A stretch of 39,912 bases of DNA from JBAYJS01 sp041664985 (GCA_041664985.1 JBAYJS010000005.1:1-39912), one strand, 5' to 3'; numbered from the stretch's first letter, positions 22,241-29,482 are shown. Program-made: numbers and translations. The notes: generated by a model from the letters alone, not told the origin.

Positions 22241-23317
22241 ATGAGTATCAGAAAGAAACGGTTAGCGATTTTGACAGGTGGCGGTCCTGCGCCCGGCTTT
22301 AATGCCGTAATCTACGGCGCGGCCAAAGCAGCACTCGATGCCGGCTGGGAGGTTCTTGGCATTCGAGACGGTTGGAAAGGTGTTTTGGACGGCCGGACAA
22401 TGGAGCTGGATTACACTGCCATCGAAGGCATCCAAATCCGAGGCGGAACCATTCTGGGAACCAGCCGCACCAATTTGGCTAAAGTCAAAGTGGGTAAACA
22501 AACCGTTGACAAAATCGCCGAAGGTGCGGGACTGATTCGGGAAATGGGACTGGATGCCCTGATTGCCAATGGCGGTGAAGACACGATCAGCGTGGCCGAG
22601 CGGCTTTGGCAGGAGCATCAAATCCCGGTCATTTGTACGCCCAAAACCATTGACGGCGACGTCTGTGGCACGGAGCGCACCTATGGCCTGGATACCGCGG
22701 CCAACTGGGTTGGTCGGGCGATTGCCGGACTACATGAGGATTTCGCCTCTACTCACTATGTCGCCGTTGTTGAAGTGATGGGCCGAAAAGCCGGTTGGCT
22801 GCCGCTTTATGGTGGTATTGCCGGCGGCGCGCACATGATCTTGGTCCCGGAATTTCCGCGGACGATTGAAGACATCTGCCAAAACGTCGCGCGTATTTAT
22901 AAGCAATTTGGCTATTGCATCATCGCCGTAGCTGAGGAACTGAACATGGACGATTTGGCCGGTCACATCTCTGAAAGCGGCGGCGCTGACAACTTTGGCC
23001 ATGCCCAGATTGCTTTGCGCGAAAAAGGTTGGGCCAAAGTCATTGCCGATGAAATCGTTGAGCGAATCAAGCTTGGCGCTCGGCCGGTTGTGCTTGGCCA
23101 TGCCCAGCGCGGCGGGCCGCCCTCGGCATTTGACGTGGCAATGTGCCTGCAGCTTGGGCAAACCGCTTTTACCTCTGCCTTGCACGGGGTTTTTGGCAAG
23201 CTCATCTCCTGGCAGGGGGAGAAACCCGTACCGGTTGATCTGGCACTGGCCGGCGGTGGGAAAACCCGCCAAGTTCCGCGAGAGCTTTACGAAGCGTTGA
23301 TTGCGACGCTGCCGTAG
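22241..23317 (+). CDS. 6-phosphofructokinase, PPi-dependent type by motif
   Basis: Phosphorylates fructose 6-phosphate to fructose 1,6-bisphosphate. 358 residues. GGGPAPG is at 13-19, GGEDT at 111-115, PKTIDGD at 134-140 (catalytic D138) and MGRKAGW at 180-186. In ATP enzymes the two phosphoryl-donor selector positions are Gly/Gly (GGDGS, PGTIDND); here they are Asp114 and Lys135, the pair typical of PPi-dependent enzymes. Two further changes are unusual: Glu113 for the usual metal-binding Asp, and Gly139 for Asn in TIDND. GC-rich codon use and a GAGAGAGG SD site set it apart from backbone genes. Monocistronic, with promoter, palindrome and terminator. Confidence 0.88.
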   Translation: MSIRKKRLAILTGGGPAPGFNAVIYGAAKAALDAGWEVLGIRDGWKGVLDGRTMELDYTAIEGIQIRGGTILGTSRTNLAKVKVGKQTVDKIAEGAGLIREMGLDALIANGGEDTISVAERLWQEHQIPVICTPKTIDGDVCGTERTYGLDTAANWVGRAIAGLHEDFASTHYVAVVEVMGRKAGWLPLYGGIAGGAHMILVPEFPRTIEDICQNVARIYKQFGYCIIAVAEELNMDDLAGHISESGGADNFGHAQIALREKGWAKVIADEIVERIKLGARPVVLGHAQRGGPPSAFDVAMCLQLGQTAFTSALHGVFGKLISWQGEKPVPVDLALAGGGKTRQVPRELYEALIATLP

Positions 23318-23344
23318 CCAAGCAGTTCTTTGTTTATCGCAAAA

Positions 23345-23379
23345 CCGCGAATCGTTTTCACGAATCGCGGTATTTTTTT
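23345..23379 (+). terminator. Terminator of the phosphofructokinase gene
   Basis: CCGCGA / TCGCGG stem extended by TCG/CGA past one mismatch, followed by TATTTTTTT. Confidence 0.85.
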
Positions 23380-23385
23380 GCTTAT

Positions 23386-23414
23386 TTGACAACTTTTTAA
23401 TAATGATCTAATCT
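23386..23414 (+). promoter_or_regulatory. Promoter of the DUF1858-like gene
   Basis: TTGACA (23386-23391), 17-base spacer, TAATCT (23409-23414); leader of about 30 bases containing AACCTACACGGAGGA at 23431-23445. Confidence 0.7.
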
Positions 23415-23452
23415 CAGGGTAAATATCGGCAACCTACACGGAGGATAGTCCC

Positions 23453-23644
23453 ATGGCAGAAAAAGAGTTCACCGGCGCTAGTGTTGTAAGCGACATAATT
23501 GAGTCGCATAATCAAGCTCATGAAATCCTTACTCGTCGATTTGAACTGGAAGGGTGTTCCATTCACGAGTCGCTGGAGAAGGCTTGCCAAACAAAGGGGG
23601 TCAATTTGGCGGAAGTTTTGGCGGCCCTGAATTGGCAGGAGTAA
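23453..23644 (+). CDS. Small DUF1858/ScdA-N-like protein
   Basis: 63 residues. The pattern VVSDIIESHNQAHEIL...GCSIHESLEKACQ followed by GVNLAEVLAALN matches the DUF1858 / ScdA-N helical domain (a short unit found alone or fused to redox and nitric-oxide-related proteins). The usual second cysteine of the CxxC/CC motif is missing: only one Cys besides C46 is present. SD site CGGAGG 8-9 bases before the ATG. Its leader shares 15 exact bases with the 39-residue ORF at 15861. Monocistronic between phosphofructokinase and the convergent TrmB-like gene. Cellular role unknown. Confidence 0.7.
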   Translation: MAEKEFTGASVVSDIIESHNQAHEILTRRFELEGCSIHESLEKACQTKGVNLAEVLAALNWQE

Positions 23645-23665
23645 CGTCGAAGTATGAGTTTTAAC

Positions 23666-23693
23666 GCAGGTTTTCCACAACCTGCTTTTTTTT
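23666..23693 (+). terminator. Terminator of the DUF1858-like gene
   Basis: GCAGGTT / AACCTGC stem, 6-base loop, then eight T residues. Confidence 0.92.
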
Positions 23694-23713
23694 AATTTAA
23701 GTTTCACAAGAAA

Positions 23714-23752
23714 CAAAAAATCACTTTGTCTAAGTTTGAAGTGATTTTTTTT
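23714..23752. terminator. Bidirectional terminator after the TrmB-like gene
   Basis: AAAAAATCACTT / AAGTGATTTTTT around a 12-base loop, 4 bases from the TrmB-like stop codon. Serves the minus-strand gene and backs up the plus-strand terminator at 23666. Confidence 0.85.
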
Positions 23753-23755
23753 AGA

Positions 23756-24559
23756 CTAAATTGTTTTTAAAAATGATTCAGTGTCTTTTGGATTGACTTT
23801 TATTTTTTTGCAAAGTGGCCAAACCATTTCAAATTGAGACTTGATTAATTCGGTAAAGTCGCGACTGGTGACGGTAAAACCAAAGCTTTCTTTTCGAGAA
23901 GAAATAAAAGCGACTTTGTCAGCATAAGCCCATAAACCCATATTCCAACTCATCCCTTTTGGCGCTAAACGAATCTCGCGATAAAATTTTTTACTGACGC
24001 CTAAAAAAGGATATTGTTTGAATTTTACGGCTTTATCCGGGGGCCAAATCGTTCGCAAATATATTTTTTTGCGAACTCGTTTTTTATTATGCTCGGCTAG
24101 CCAATCCACACCTAAAACGTCAATCATTTCCGATATTGGCCAAATACAAAGAGTGGTAATATTTTCATACCATAGAATGTCATTGACTGCTTTTCTGACC
24201 CCTTCTTGGCCATTGAAAAATTTTATTTTTGGTTCTAAAAAATTAAGCTGTTTGGAAATTGTGGGAATAATATTTTTTAATTCCTGCTCTTGAGCTTGTA
24301 AATTTTCAATTTTACTTTTTACCAAATGAGAAATATTTTTTACATCAGTGATTTGAAATATTTTTTTATTATCCTTGTTTTGTTCAGCTACTAAACCAAG
24401 TTTAATTAGAATTTTTAAATTATCATAAACCGAAGGTCGGGGAATATTCAAATTTTCTGCCAGCTGTCTGGCCGAAGCAGTCTGAGTTTCTAGTAATTGC
24501 AAATAAACCCGGCTGGTGGTTTCGGATAGATTTAAATTTTTGAGAATGTCAGAAAGCAT
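23756..24559 (-). CDS. TrmB-family transcriptional regulator
   Basis: 267 residues. An N-terminal winged helix (about 1-75: MLSDILKNLNLSETTSRVYL, then ARQLAENLNIPRPSVYDNLK as recognition helix) is followed by a coiled-coil linker (80-110) and a C-terminal effector-like domain. In archaea TrmB proteins sense sugars and control transport and glycolysis; bacterial and CPR members exist. AT-rich, with no strong SD site, in contrast to the GC-rich genes on both sides. It is convergent with the phosphofructokinase and DUF1858-like genes and divergent from the porin operon, so either flanking palindrome (22170, 24773) could be its target; that is untested. Confidence 0.85.
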   Translation of the reverse strand: MLSDILKNLNLSETTSRVYLQLLETQTASARQLAENLNIPRPSVYDNLKILIKLGLVAEQNKDNKKIFQITDVKNISHLVKSKIENLQAQEQELKNIIPTISKQLNFLEPKIKFFNGQEGVRKAVNDILWYENITTLCIWPISEMIDVLGVDWLAEHNKKRVRKKIYLRTIWPPDKAVKFKQYPFLGVSKKFYREIRLAPKGMSWNMGLWAYADKVAFISSRKESFGFTVTSRDFTELIKSQFEMVWPLCKKIKVNPKDTESFLKTI

Positions 24560-24578
24560 GGTTTTATAAATAATATTG

Positions 24579-24677
24579 TGTCATTCTAAGCTTCAAGTAA
24601 AATCTAGCGCGAAGAATCTCTATGCACGCGAGATTCTTCGGTCGTTTTGGTTAGACTAGGACTCCCTCAGAATGACA
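24579..24677. repeat. REP/MITE-like palindromic repeat
   Basis: 99 bases bounded by TGTCATTCT and AGAATGACA, enclosing CGAAGAATCTC (24610-24620) / GAGATTCTTCG (24630-24640). The GTCATTCT...GAAGAATCTC pattern is a widespread non-coding palindromic family in bacterial genomes. No ORF. Confidence 0.75.
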
Positions 24678-24738
24678 AAGGGGGAGAATTCTAAGTTATG
24701 CTTTCAGTCTAGCGTAGTTGTCGGTTTTCGTCAACAGA

Positions 24739-24767
24739 TTGACAGTTCTATCATAATCTGCTAAATT
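24739..24767 (+). promoter_or_regulatory. Promoter of the porin-like operon
   Basis: TTGACA (24739-24744), 17-base spacer, TAAATT (24762-24767); predicted start near 24774. Confidence 0.75.
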
Positions 24768-24772
24768 AATCT

Positions 24773-24790
24773 GTTTACCATAAGGTAAAC
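24773..24790 (+). promoter_or_regulatory. Operator-like palindrome at the porin-operon start site
   Basis: GTTTACC ATAA GGTAAAC: exact 7-base arms, 4-base centre, directly over the predicted start. Same position relative to the -10 box as the palindrome at the phosphofructokinase gene but a different sequence. Confidence 0.6.
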
Positions 24791-24842
24791 TGAAAAAGGA
24801 TGCGGGTACAAGACGAAGAACCTTGAAAACTTAAGGAGAGGT

Positions 24843-25154
24843 ATGATGCCTAGTCAAGATAGGGTCCGTAACATGCAGTTTGATGGCGCTTCAGCTACAG
24901 ATCGTGGGCAGAGGTATAAGGTCTGGGTTGAAAGGTTTGACGATCAGCCTGGAGGCAGGGTGGCGGCTTTCAAGTCTAGGCGCCTTGCGCAAGGCTGCTG
25001 CGACCAGATCAATGCAGTAGATTTACGTTATCAGGCGAAAGTTGTACGGATCATCCCGAAAGTGGAACTTCTGGGTCGGGTTTGGCTGGTAAAGCATTTT
25101 CCCCACCTATATTGGTTTATTACGTCGATGTGTAGCAGAAAGGAGAAATGGTGA
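24843..25154 (+). CDS. Uncharacterised small protein upstream of the porin-like gene
   Basis: 103 residues from the ATG at 24843 (a second ATG directly follows), with SD site AAGGAGAGG 4 bases upstream. The middle (YKVWVERFDDQPGGRVAAFK) and the following helix-strand pattern look like a small alpha/beta domain; the C-terminus has a short hydrophobic aromatic stretch (VWLVKHFPHLYWFITSM). No family recognised. GC-rich. Its stop codon is one base before the porin-like start, and the porin SD site (AAAGGAG) lies inside its last codons, so the two are translationally coupled. Confidence 0.6.
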   Translation: MMPSQDRVRNMQFDGASATDRGQRYKVWVERFDDQPGGRVAAFKSRRLAQGCCDQINAVDLRYQAKVVRIIPKVELLGRVWLVKHFPHLYWFITSMCSRKEKW

Positions 25155-25155
25155 G

Positions 25156-26205
25156 ATGAAGTATACAATAGTTGTTACGATTGTGGTGGTGCTGATGTCG
25201 TCGGCCTGGGCAAAACCACTGGCTGAAAATAAGGATCCGGCCAAGCTGATCGCTCCGATCCAAGTCGGTGACAAGCTGACGCTTCGGCTCTGGGGATTTG
25301 CCCAAGGTGCGTTTATCGAAAATGCCCAGCCCGATGAGGTTCAGTGGACCAACTTGCGGTTGTTGGGCAATCTTGACGGCCAGCGGCTCGGATTGGGTTT
25401 TGTCCTAAACTTTGCCGATCTACAGGAACCGGAAGGCAACTGGCTGCGTGAGCTTTATGGCAAAGTTGAGCTGACTGACACGCTCGAATTGCGATTTGGC
25501 TGGTTGCTGACTTCGGTTGGCAACGGCAACGGTGAAGGCTTTCCCGGTCCGCCGACAAGCAATACGGTGCTTTTTCCCAAAAGCTTGCCGTTTGGTCAGT
25601 ATGGCACTGGTTTGCAGCTTCGTTGGAAAAACGAACTATGGTCGGTAGTAGCCGATGTCACCGGCGATACGTCATTGCCATTCGACAATCCCGGACGGTT
25701 CGAGAATCTCGAGTTTTCCGGCCGGATCAAGCGGGCGTTTTGGGATTTCGAACGCGAGGTCGGATATCTGGGCGGCGCGGTTCAACTCACCAAGACGGTT
25801 AATCGGTTTGGTTTGGATGGCCAATGGCAGCCAATCAAACCATTGACTCTGCGCGGCGGGATTTTCTATTCCGACTACGACAGTCAAAAGACAAGCAACC
25901 GACTCGGGGGATTTTTTCAACCTGCCTATAGACCGGTATCGTGGTTTGAAGCTCACACCATGATTGACTGCAATGCGGATTTGCCCAAAGAGTACGAAGA
26001 GCTCCAAAAAGGCAAAGATAAACAAGGCAACGTCACTTATCAGAATGTGACGCGGCAAACATCAGATGATACCATCATTGCCTGGACAAACGGTATTCGT
26101 TTTTTGGGTAAAAATGACCGCTGGTCAGTTACTCTTGACTACGAAACCGCAGTTGAAGGCAAGCAACCAAATCGGGCCCTGGCTCGGTTTCAGATTCGAT
26201 TTTGA
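25156..26205 (+). CDS. Porin-like outer-membrane beta-barrel protein
   Basis: 349 residues with a signal peptide (about 1-19, hydrophobic core IVVTIVVVLM, cleavage after AWA). The rest is alternating-residue beta strands with tight turns (LTLRLWGFAQGAFIE; LRLLGNLDGQRLGLGFVLNF; LELRFGWLLTSVG; LTLRGGIFYSDYD) and ends in an aromatic beta-signal-like strand, NRALARFQIRF with terminal Phe. This resembles OprO/OprP-like porins of Gram-negative bacteria. CPR cells are generally thought to lack such an outer membrane and its BAM machinery, so the gene is out of place here. GC-rich, strong SD site, promoter with palindrome, second gene of a two-gene operon. Confidence 0.75.
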   Translation: MKYTIVVTIVVVLMSSAWAKPLAENKDPAKLIAPIQVGDKLTLRLWGFAQGAFIENAQPDEVQWTNLRLLGNLDGQRLGLGFVLNFADLQEPEGNWLRELYGKVELTDTLELRFGWLLTSVGNGNGEGFPGPPTSNTVLFPKSLPFGQYGTGLQLRWKNELWSVVADVTGDTSLPFDNPGRFENLEFSGRIKRAFWDFEREVGYLGGAVQLTKTVNRFGLDGQWQPIKPLTLRGGIFYSDYDSQKTSNRLGGFFQPAYRPVSWFEAHTMIDCNADLPKEYEELQKGKDKQGNVTYQNVTRQTSDDTIIAWTNGIRFLGKNDRWSVTLDYETAVEGKQPNRALARFQIRF

Positions 26206-26213
26206 TCTTTGCA

Positions 26214-26246
26214 AAGCGCTTACAGTAATGTGAGCGCTTCTTTTTT
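26214..26246 (+). terminator. Terminator of the porin-like operon
   Basis: AAGCGCT / AGCGCTT stem, 12-base loop, then CTTTTTT. Confidence 0.88.
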
Positions 26247-26247
26247 A

Positions 26248-26284
26248 TAAAAAAAGAGCTGATCAGTTTTTTACTTTTCAGCTC
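26248..26284 (-). terminator. Terminator of the oxidoreductase gene
   Basis: Minus-strand GAGCTG / CAGCTC stem followed by TTTTTTT, convergent with the terminator at 26214. Confidence 0.75.
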
Positions 26285-26313
26285 GCGATAAATTCCTCCA
26301 GCCCGTTTTTGGA

Positions 26314-27363
26314 CTACATTTTGACGACGCGACGCAGTCGGGCCGAGCGGTAAACCGCTTCAATGATCTCCACGGCTTTGCGTGCTTCGAGGCCGCCAAT
26401 AAGTGGTTGCCGATCATTCAAAATTGCAGCGGCGAAATCCTCAATCTGGCGGCGATGACCTTCAGCTTTGATGGCTTTCGGATCGGCCGAGCCCGAACCG
26501 AGTTCCGGTTCCTGGCCGATTGACTCCAAAATTGCTCTGTCAATTTCCTGTTCGTCCTGGAATTTCCAAGTCGTAATCTGGTTGTCTGCCAAAACCGCCG
26601 ATCCGGTTGTACCGTGAATTTCCAGCCGTGTCGGCTGATTGGCCAAAATCGCGGTGCTTGCTTCAATGGTGCCAAAGGCGCCATTTTGGAAAGAGAGATT
26701 GGCGATTGCCAAATCTTCAGCCTCAATCCCTGGGTGGGCGGCCAGTTGGGTTTGGCCAAAAACGGTTTTGACCGGACCCATCAACCACTGGAGCAAATCG
26801 ATGGTGTGGATGCCCTGATTCATCAGGGCGCCGCCGCCGTCGAGTCGCCAAGTTGCGCGCCAGGGTGTGCCCGTGTAGTAATCCTGGCTGCGAAACCACT
26901 TGATGTAGGCGTTGGCCAGAAAGAGTTTCCCGAAACGGTTTTGAACAACTGCTTGCCTGAGCCATTGCGGCCCTTGAGCCATGCGGCTCTGGAAGATGCA
27001 GCCGAGTTTGATGCCGGCAGCTTCTGCTGCGGCGATCAGCTCGTCAATGCGTCGGCCACTGACTTCCAGCGGCTTTTCACACAAGAGGTGTTTGCCTGCC
27101 TTGGCGCAGACTTTGCCAATCGGCAGTCGCAGGCCGCTGGGAACGCAGAGACAGACCGCTTGGACTCTGGGATTTTCCAGCATCTCCCGATAGTCGCCAT
27201 AGGCGGTTGCCCCGTACTGGTCGGCCAGCGTTGTCGCTCTTTTGTGGTCGGTGTCGGCGACAGCGGCCAGCTCGGCATTTCCCAATGCGTTGATCGCCGC
27301 CGCGTGCGTTGGGCCGATGTTTCCGGCGCCGATAATTCCAAATCCTACTCTTTTCTTTTTCAT
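26314..27363 (-). CDS. Gfo/Idh/MocA-family NAD(P)-dependent oxidoreductase
   Basis: 349 residues. The N-terminal Rossmann domain has FGIIGAGNIGPTHAAAI (about 8-24) and the family motif EKPLEVSG (near 96-103, with the catalytic Lys). The C-terminal dimer domain includes WRATWRLDGGGALMNQGIHT with the conserved GGGALMxxGxHxID signature. It probably oxidises or reduces a sugar, inositol or related polyol; the exact substrate cannot be assigned. GC-rich, SD site GGGAGG 9 bases before the ATG, own promoter and terminator. The presence of a TrmB-like regulator and phosphofructokinase nearby fits a carbohydrate theme. Confidence 0.88.
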   Translation of the reverse strand: MKKKRVGFGIIGAGNIGPTHAAAINALGNAELAAVADTDHKRATTLADQYGATAYGDYREMLENPRVQAVCLCVPSGLRLPIGKVCAKAGKHLLCEKPLEVSGRRIDELIAAAEAAGIKLGCIFQSRMAQGPQWLRQAVVQNRFGKLFLANAYIKWFRSQDYYTGTPWRATWRLDGGGALMNQGIHTIDLLQWLMGPVKTVFGQTQLAAHPGIEAEDLAIANLSFQNGAFGTIEASTAILANQPTRLEIHGTTGSAVLADNQITTWKFQDEQEIDRAILESIGQEPELGSGSADPKAIKAEGHRRQIEDFAAAILNDRQPLIGGLEARKAVEIIEAVYRSARLRRVVKM

Positions 27364-27417
27364 GTGGTGTTTCCTCCCTTATCCTTTTCGGTTTGCCTAC
27401 CGTTGTGATTCGCTGAT

Positions 27418-27446
27418 ATGTTAGTAAATTTAGATGGCTTTGTCAA
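27418..27446 (-). promoter_or_regulatory. Promoter of the oxidoreductase gene
   Basis: Minus-strand TTGACA (27446-27441), 17-base spacer, TAACAT (27423-27418). Leader of about 47 bases before the ATG at 27363. Confidence 0.7.
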
Positions 27447-27494
27447 TGTGAAATTATTTAAATTTATTGACTAACTAGTTAAGACTAAGGTCAT

Positions 27495-27529
27495 AATAAA
27501 TACTACCAGTTTTTCTGGTAGTATTTATT
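27495..27529. terminator. Terminator hairpin after the CoA-binding gene
   Basis: AATAAATACTACCAG / CTGGTAGTATTTATT, 15-bp exact stem with a five-base loop. It lies 20 bases past the stop of the minus-strand gene at 27549. The U-run is part of the stem. Confidence 0.7.
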
Positions 27530-27548
27530 TAAAGATAAGATACAGTAA

Positions 27549-27917
27549 TTATTTTTGTCTTTCAATCATGATGCAGGCGTCGTGAATACACTCAATCTGG
27601 TTTTGTTCACAAAATTCAATGGCTTTTTGACTTTCGCTGCCTGGTTGGAGCCAAACTTTTTTAATATTGAGTTTTTTTACTTCAGCTAAAATTGTTTCAG
27701 TCACTGCCGGCGGTACGACAAAAATTGCCACATCAATTTTGGCAGGAACAACAGTTAACATTGGGTAAGCTTTTGTGCCCAAAAGTTCTTTGAGGCTCGG
27801 ATTAACCGGAATAACTTTGTAGCCAGCTTCTTTTAGGTCCTTAAAAACTTTAAAACCGTACTTTTCCTGATTGGCCGAAGCACCAATGACTGCATAATTA
27901 AGATTTTTATTAATCAT
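27549..27917 (-). CDS. CoA-binding domain protein (YccU/CoA_binding_2 type)
   Basis: 122 residues, a single Rossmann-like CoA-binding domain. It begins NYAVIGASANQEKYGFKVF, with the usual GASxxxxKxG nucleotide loop, followed by YKVIPVNPSLKELLGTKAYP, DVAIFVVPPAVT and KKVWLQPGSES. The length matches stand-alone family members. AT-rich backbone gene with no near co-directional neighbour. The family's exact role is not known; a CoA/acyl-CoA sensor or regulator is often suggested. Confidence 0.85.
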   Translation of the reverse strand: MINKNLNYAVIGASANQEKYGFKVFKDLKEAGYKVIPVNPSLKELLGTKAYPMLTVVPAKIDVAIFVVPPAVTETILAEVKKLNIKKVWLQPGSESQKAIEFCEQNQIECIHDACIMIERQK

Positions 27918-28052
27918 TGTTATTTTAGAATTATTTTCCTTTATCTTAAGTATAGTCGTAAATTTTAGTTTTGACTAATTGTAAAATTTTTGTTGGTTTA
28001 TGCTCGGTTTAGGGTGAATTTTTTGTCGGTTTTTATTGGTTTTTAATTATCC

Positions 28053-28081
28053 TAGACAACTATTTTTTAAAGAGTTATAAT
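28053..28081 (+). promoter_or_regulatory. Promoter of trxA-trxB
   Basis: TAGACA (28053-28058), 17-base spacer, TATAAT (28076-28081); leader of about 36 bases. Confidence 0.7.
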
Positions 28082-28123
28082 ACTTTTGTCTTTTAAAAAA
28101 TATATTAATCAAAAATAAAATTT

Positions 28124-28447
28124 ATGGCAGAACTTACATTCAATGATGCAAATTTCGATCAGGAAGTGCTTAAATCAAATGTGCCGGTTTTGGTAGATTT
28201 TTGGGCGCCTTGGTGCGGACCATGCAAAATGCAATCGCCGATTTTAGACGAAGTGGCCAAGCTTTACGAAGGTAAAAATGTAAAAATCGGCAAGCTCAAC
28301 GTTGACGAAGCGCCGCAATCAGCTTCTCGGTTCCAAATTATGAGCATTCCGACTTTAATGATTTTTAAAGATGGCAAACCAATTGATCAAATGATGGGTG
28401 TCCAGGATATAAATACTCTAAGCAAAAAACTTGATAAATTTGTCTAA
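28124..28447 (+). CDS. trxA: Thioredoxin
   Basis: 107 residues with the active site WAPWCGPCKM (Cys31/Cys34) and the cis-proline loop MSIPTLMIF. Reduces protein disulfides in the cytoplasm, using electrons from the thioredoxin reductase encoded next. Its TAA stop shares a base with the reductase ATG (TAATG at 28445-28449), so translation is coupled. Complete and conserved. Confidence 0.97.
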   Translation: MAELTFNDANFDQEVLKSNVPVLVDFWAPWCGPCKMQSPILDEVAKLYEGKNVKIGKLNVDEAPQSASRFQIMSIPTLMIFKDGKPIDQMMGVQDINTLSKKLDKFV

Positions 28448-29406
28448 TGGCAAAAGCAGTCTACGATATCATTATTATTGGCGGGGGGCCAGCTGGTTTA
28501 ACGGCTGGTCTTTATGCGTCTCGTCGGACGTTGAAAACTTTGGTTTTGACCAAAGATTTGGGCGGTCAAGCGGCCATTACTTATGATGTGGAAAATTACC
28601 CGGGTTTTGATTTGACCGACGGCTCGGCTTTGATGGAAAAATTTGCCGCTCAGGCAAAAAAATTCGGCGCCGAAATTAGTTTTGGCCAAGTTAAAACTGT
28701 TATTCGAAAAGATAAAAATTTTATTGTTACAGCCGACAATCAAGAAATTTATGAAGGCCGGTCGTTGGTTTTGGCTTTTGGTTTGCTGCCGCGAGATTTA
28801 GATGCGCCGGGTGAACAAAAGTTCAAAGGCCGCGGCGTTTCCTATTGCGCGACCTGTGATGGGCCGCTTTATAAAAATAAAACGGTTGCCGTAGTCGGCG
28901 GCGGTAATGCCGCTTTGGACGCAGCTGAATATTTAGCCAAGCTTGCCGCCAAAGTTTATTTGGTTCATCGGCGTGATCAATTTCGCGGCGAGGAATTGGT
29001 GGTTGAGCGTTTGAAAAAAGAACCAAAAATTGAAATGGTTTTGAGTTCGCAAATTTCCGAAGTCAAAGGTGAACAATTTGTAAAATCAGTGGTGATTAAA
29101 ACCAATGGCGATGACACAACCAAAGAAATTTTAGTGGATGGGGTTTTTGTGGAAATTGGTTATCAAGCCAAAACGGAGTTTATTAAAGATTTAGTTAATA
29201 TCAACGAGCGCGGTGAAATAATTACCGATAAAGATTCCAATACGTCCGAACCCGGAGTTTTTGCTTGTGGCGATGTGACTGATTGTTTGTATAAACAAAT
29301 TGTCATTTCAGCCGGCGAAGGCGCCAAAGCCGCTTTGCAAGCTTATAAATATCTTTGCCTTTGTGATGGGCAAAAGATTTTACCGGACTGGGAAAGAAAA
29401 AAGTAA
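28447..29406 (+). CDS. trxB: Thioredoxin-disulfide reductase
   Basis: 319 residues of the low-molecular-weight flavoprotein type. The FAD loop GGGPAGLTAGLYASRR is at 12-27, the redox-active SYCATCDG at 132-139 (Cys134/Cys137), and the NAD(P)H loop GGGNAALDAAEYL near 151-163, followed by HRRDQFRG, whose arginines favour NADPH. The C-terminal GVFACGDVTD binds FAD. Translationally coupled to trxA. Confidence 0.96.
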   Translation: MAKAVYDIIIIGGGPAGLTAGLYASRRTLKTLVLTKDLGGQAAITYDVENYPGFDLTDGSALMEKFAAQAKKFGAEISFGQVKTVIRKDKNFIVTADNQEIYEGRSLVLAFGLLPRDLDAPGEQKFKGRGVSYCATCDGPLYKNKTVAVVGGGNAALDAAEYLAKLAAKVYLVHRRDQFRGEELVVERLKKEPKIEMVLSSQISEVKGEQFVKSVVIKTNGDDTTKEILVDGVFVEIGYQAKTEFIKDLVNINERGEIITDKDSNTSEPGVFACGDVTDCLYKQIVISAGEGAKAALQAYKYLCLCDGQKILPDWERKK

Positions 29407-29413
29407 GTAAGCA

Positions 29414-29480
29414 AGCAAGATAAGTTTTAAGCGAGATAAGTACCCTTATCTTGCCTATCTTGCTGAAAACTTATCTTGCT
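29414..29480 (+). other. Long nested inverted repeat after trxB
   Basis: AGCAAGATAAGTTTT (29414-29428) is the exact reverse complement of AAAACTTATCTTGCT (29466-29480). Inside, AGATAAG (29434-29440) pairs with CTTATCT (29445-29451). The word AAGATAAG and its complement recur, giving a nested stem. It directly precedes the terminator at 29483. Confidence 0.8.
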
Positions 29481-29482
29481 AT

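Noticed and set aside
22730..23392. A 220-residue open frame antisense to phosphofructokinase
   Set aside because: Opposite-strand shadow of a GC-rich gene with clear family motifs; no SD site or family features of its own.
26614..27408. A 264-residue open frame antisense to the Gfo/Idh/MocA gene
   Set aside because: Shadow frame; the sense gene has motifs, promoter, SD site and terminator.
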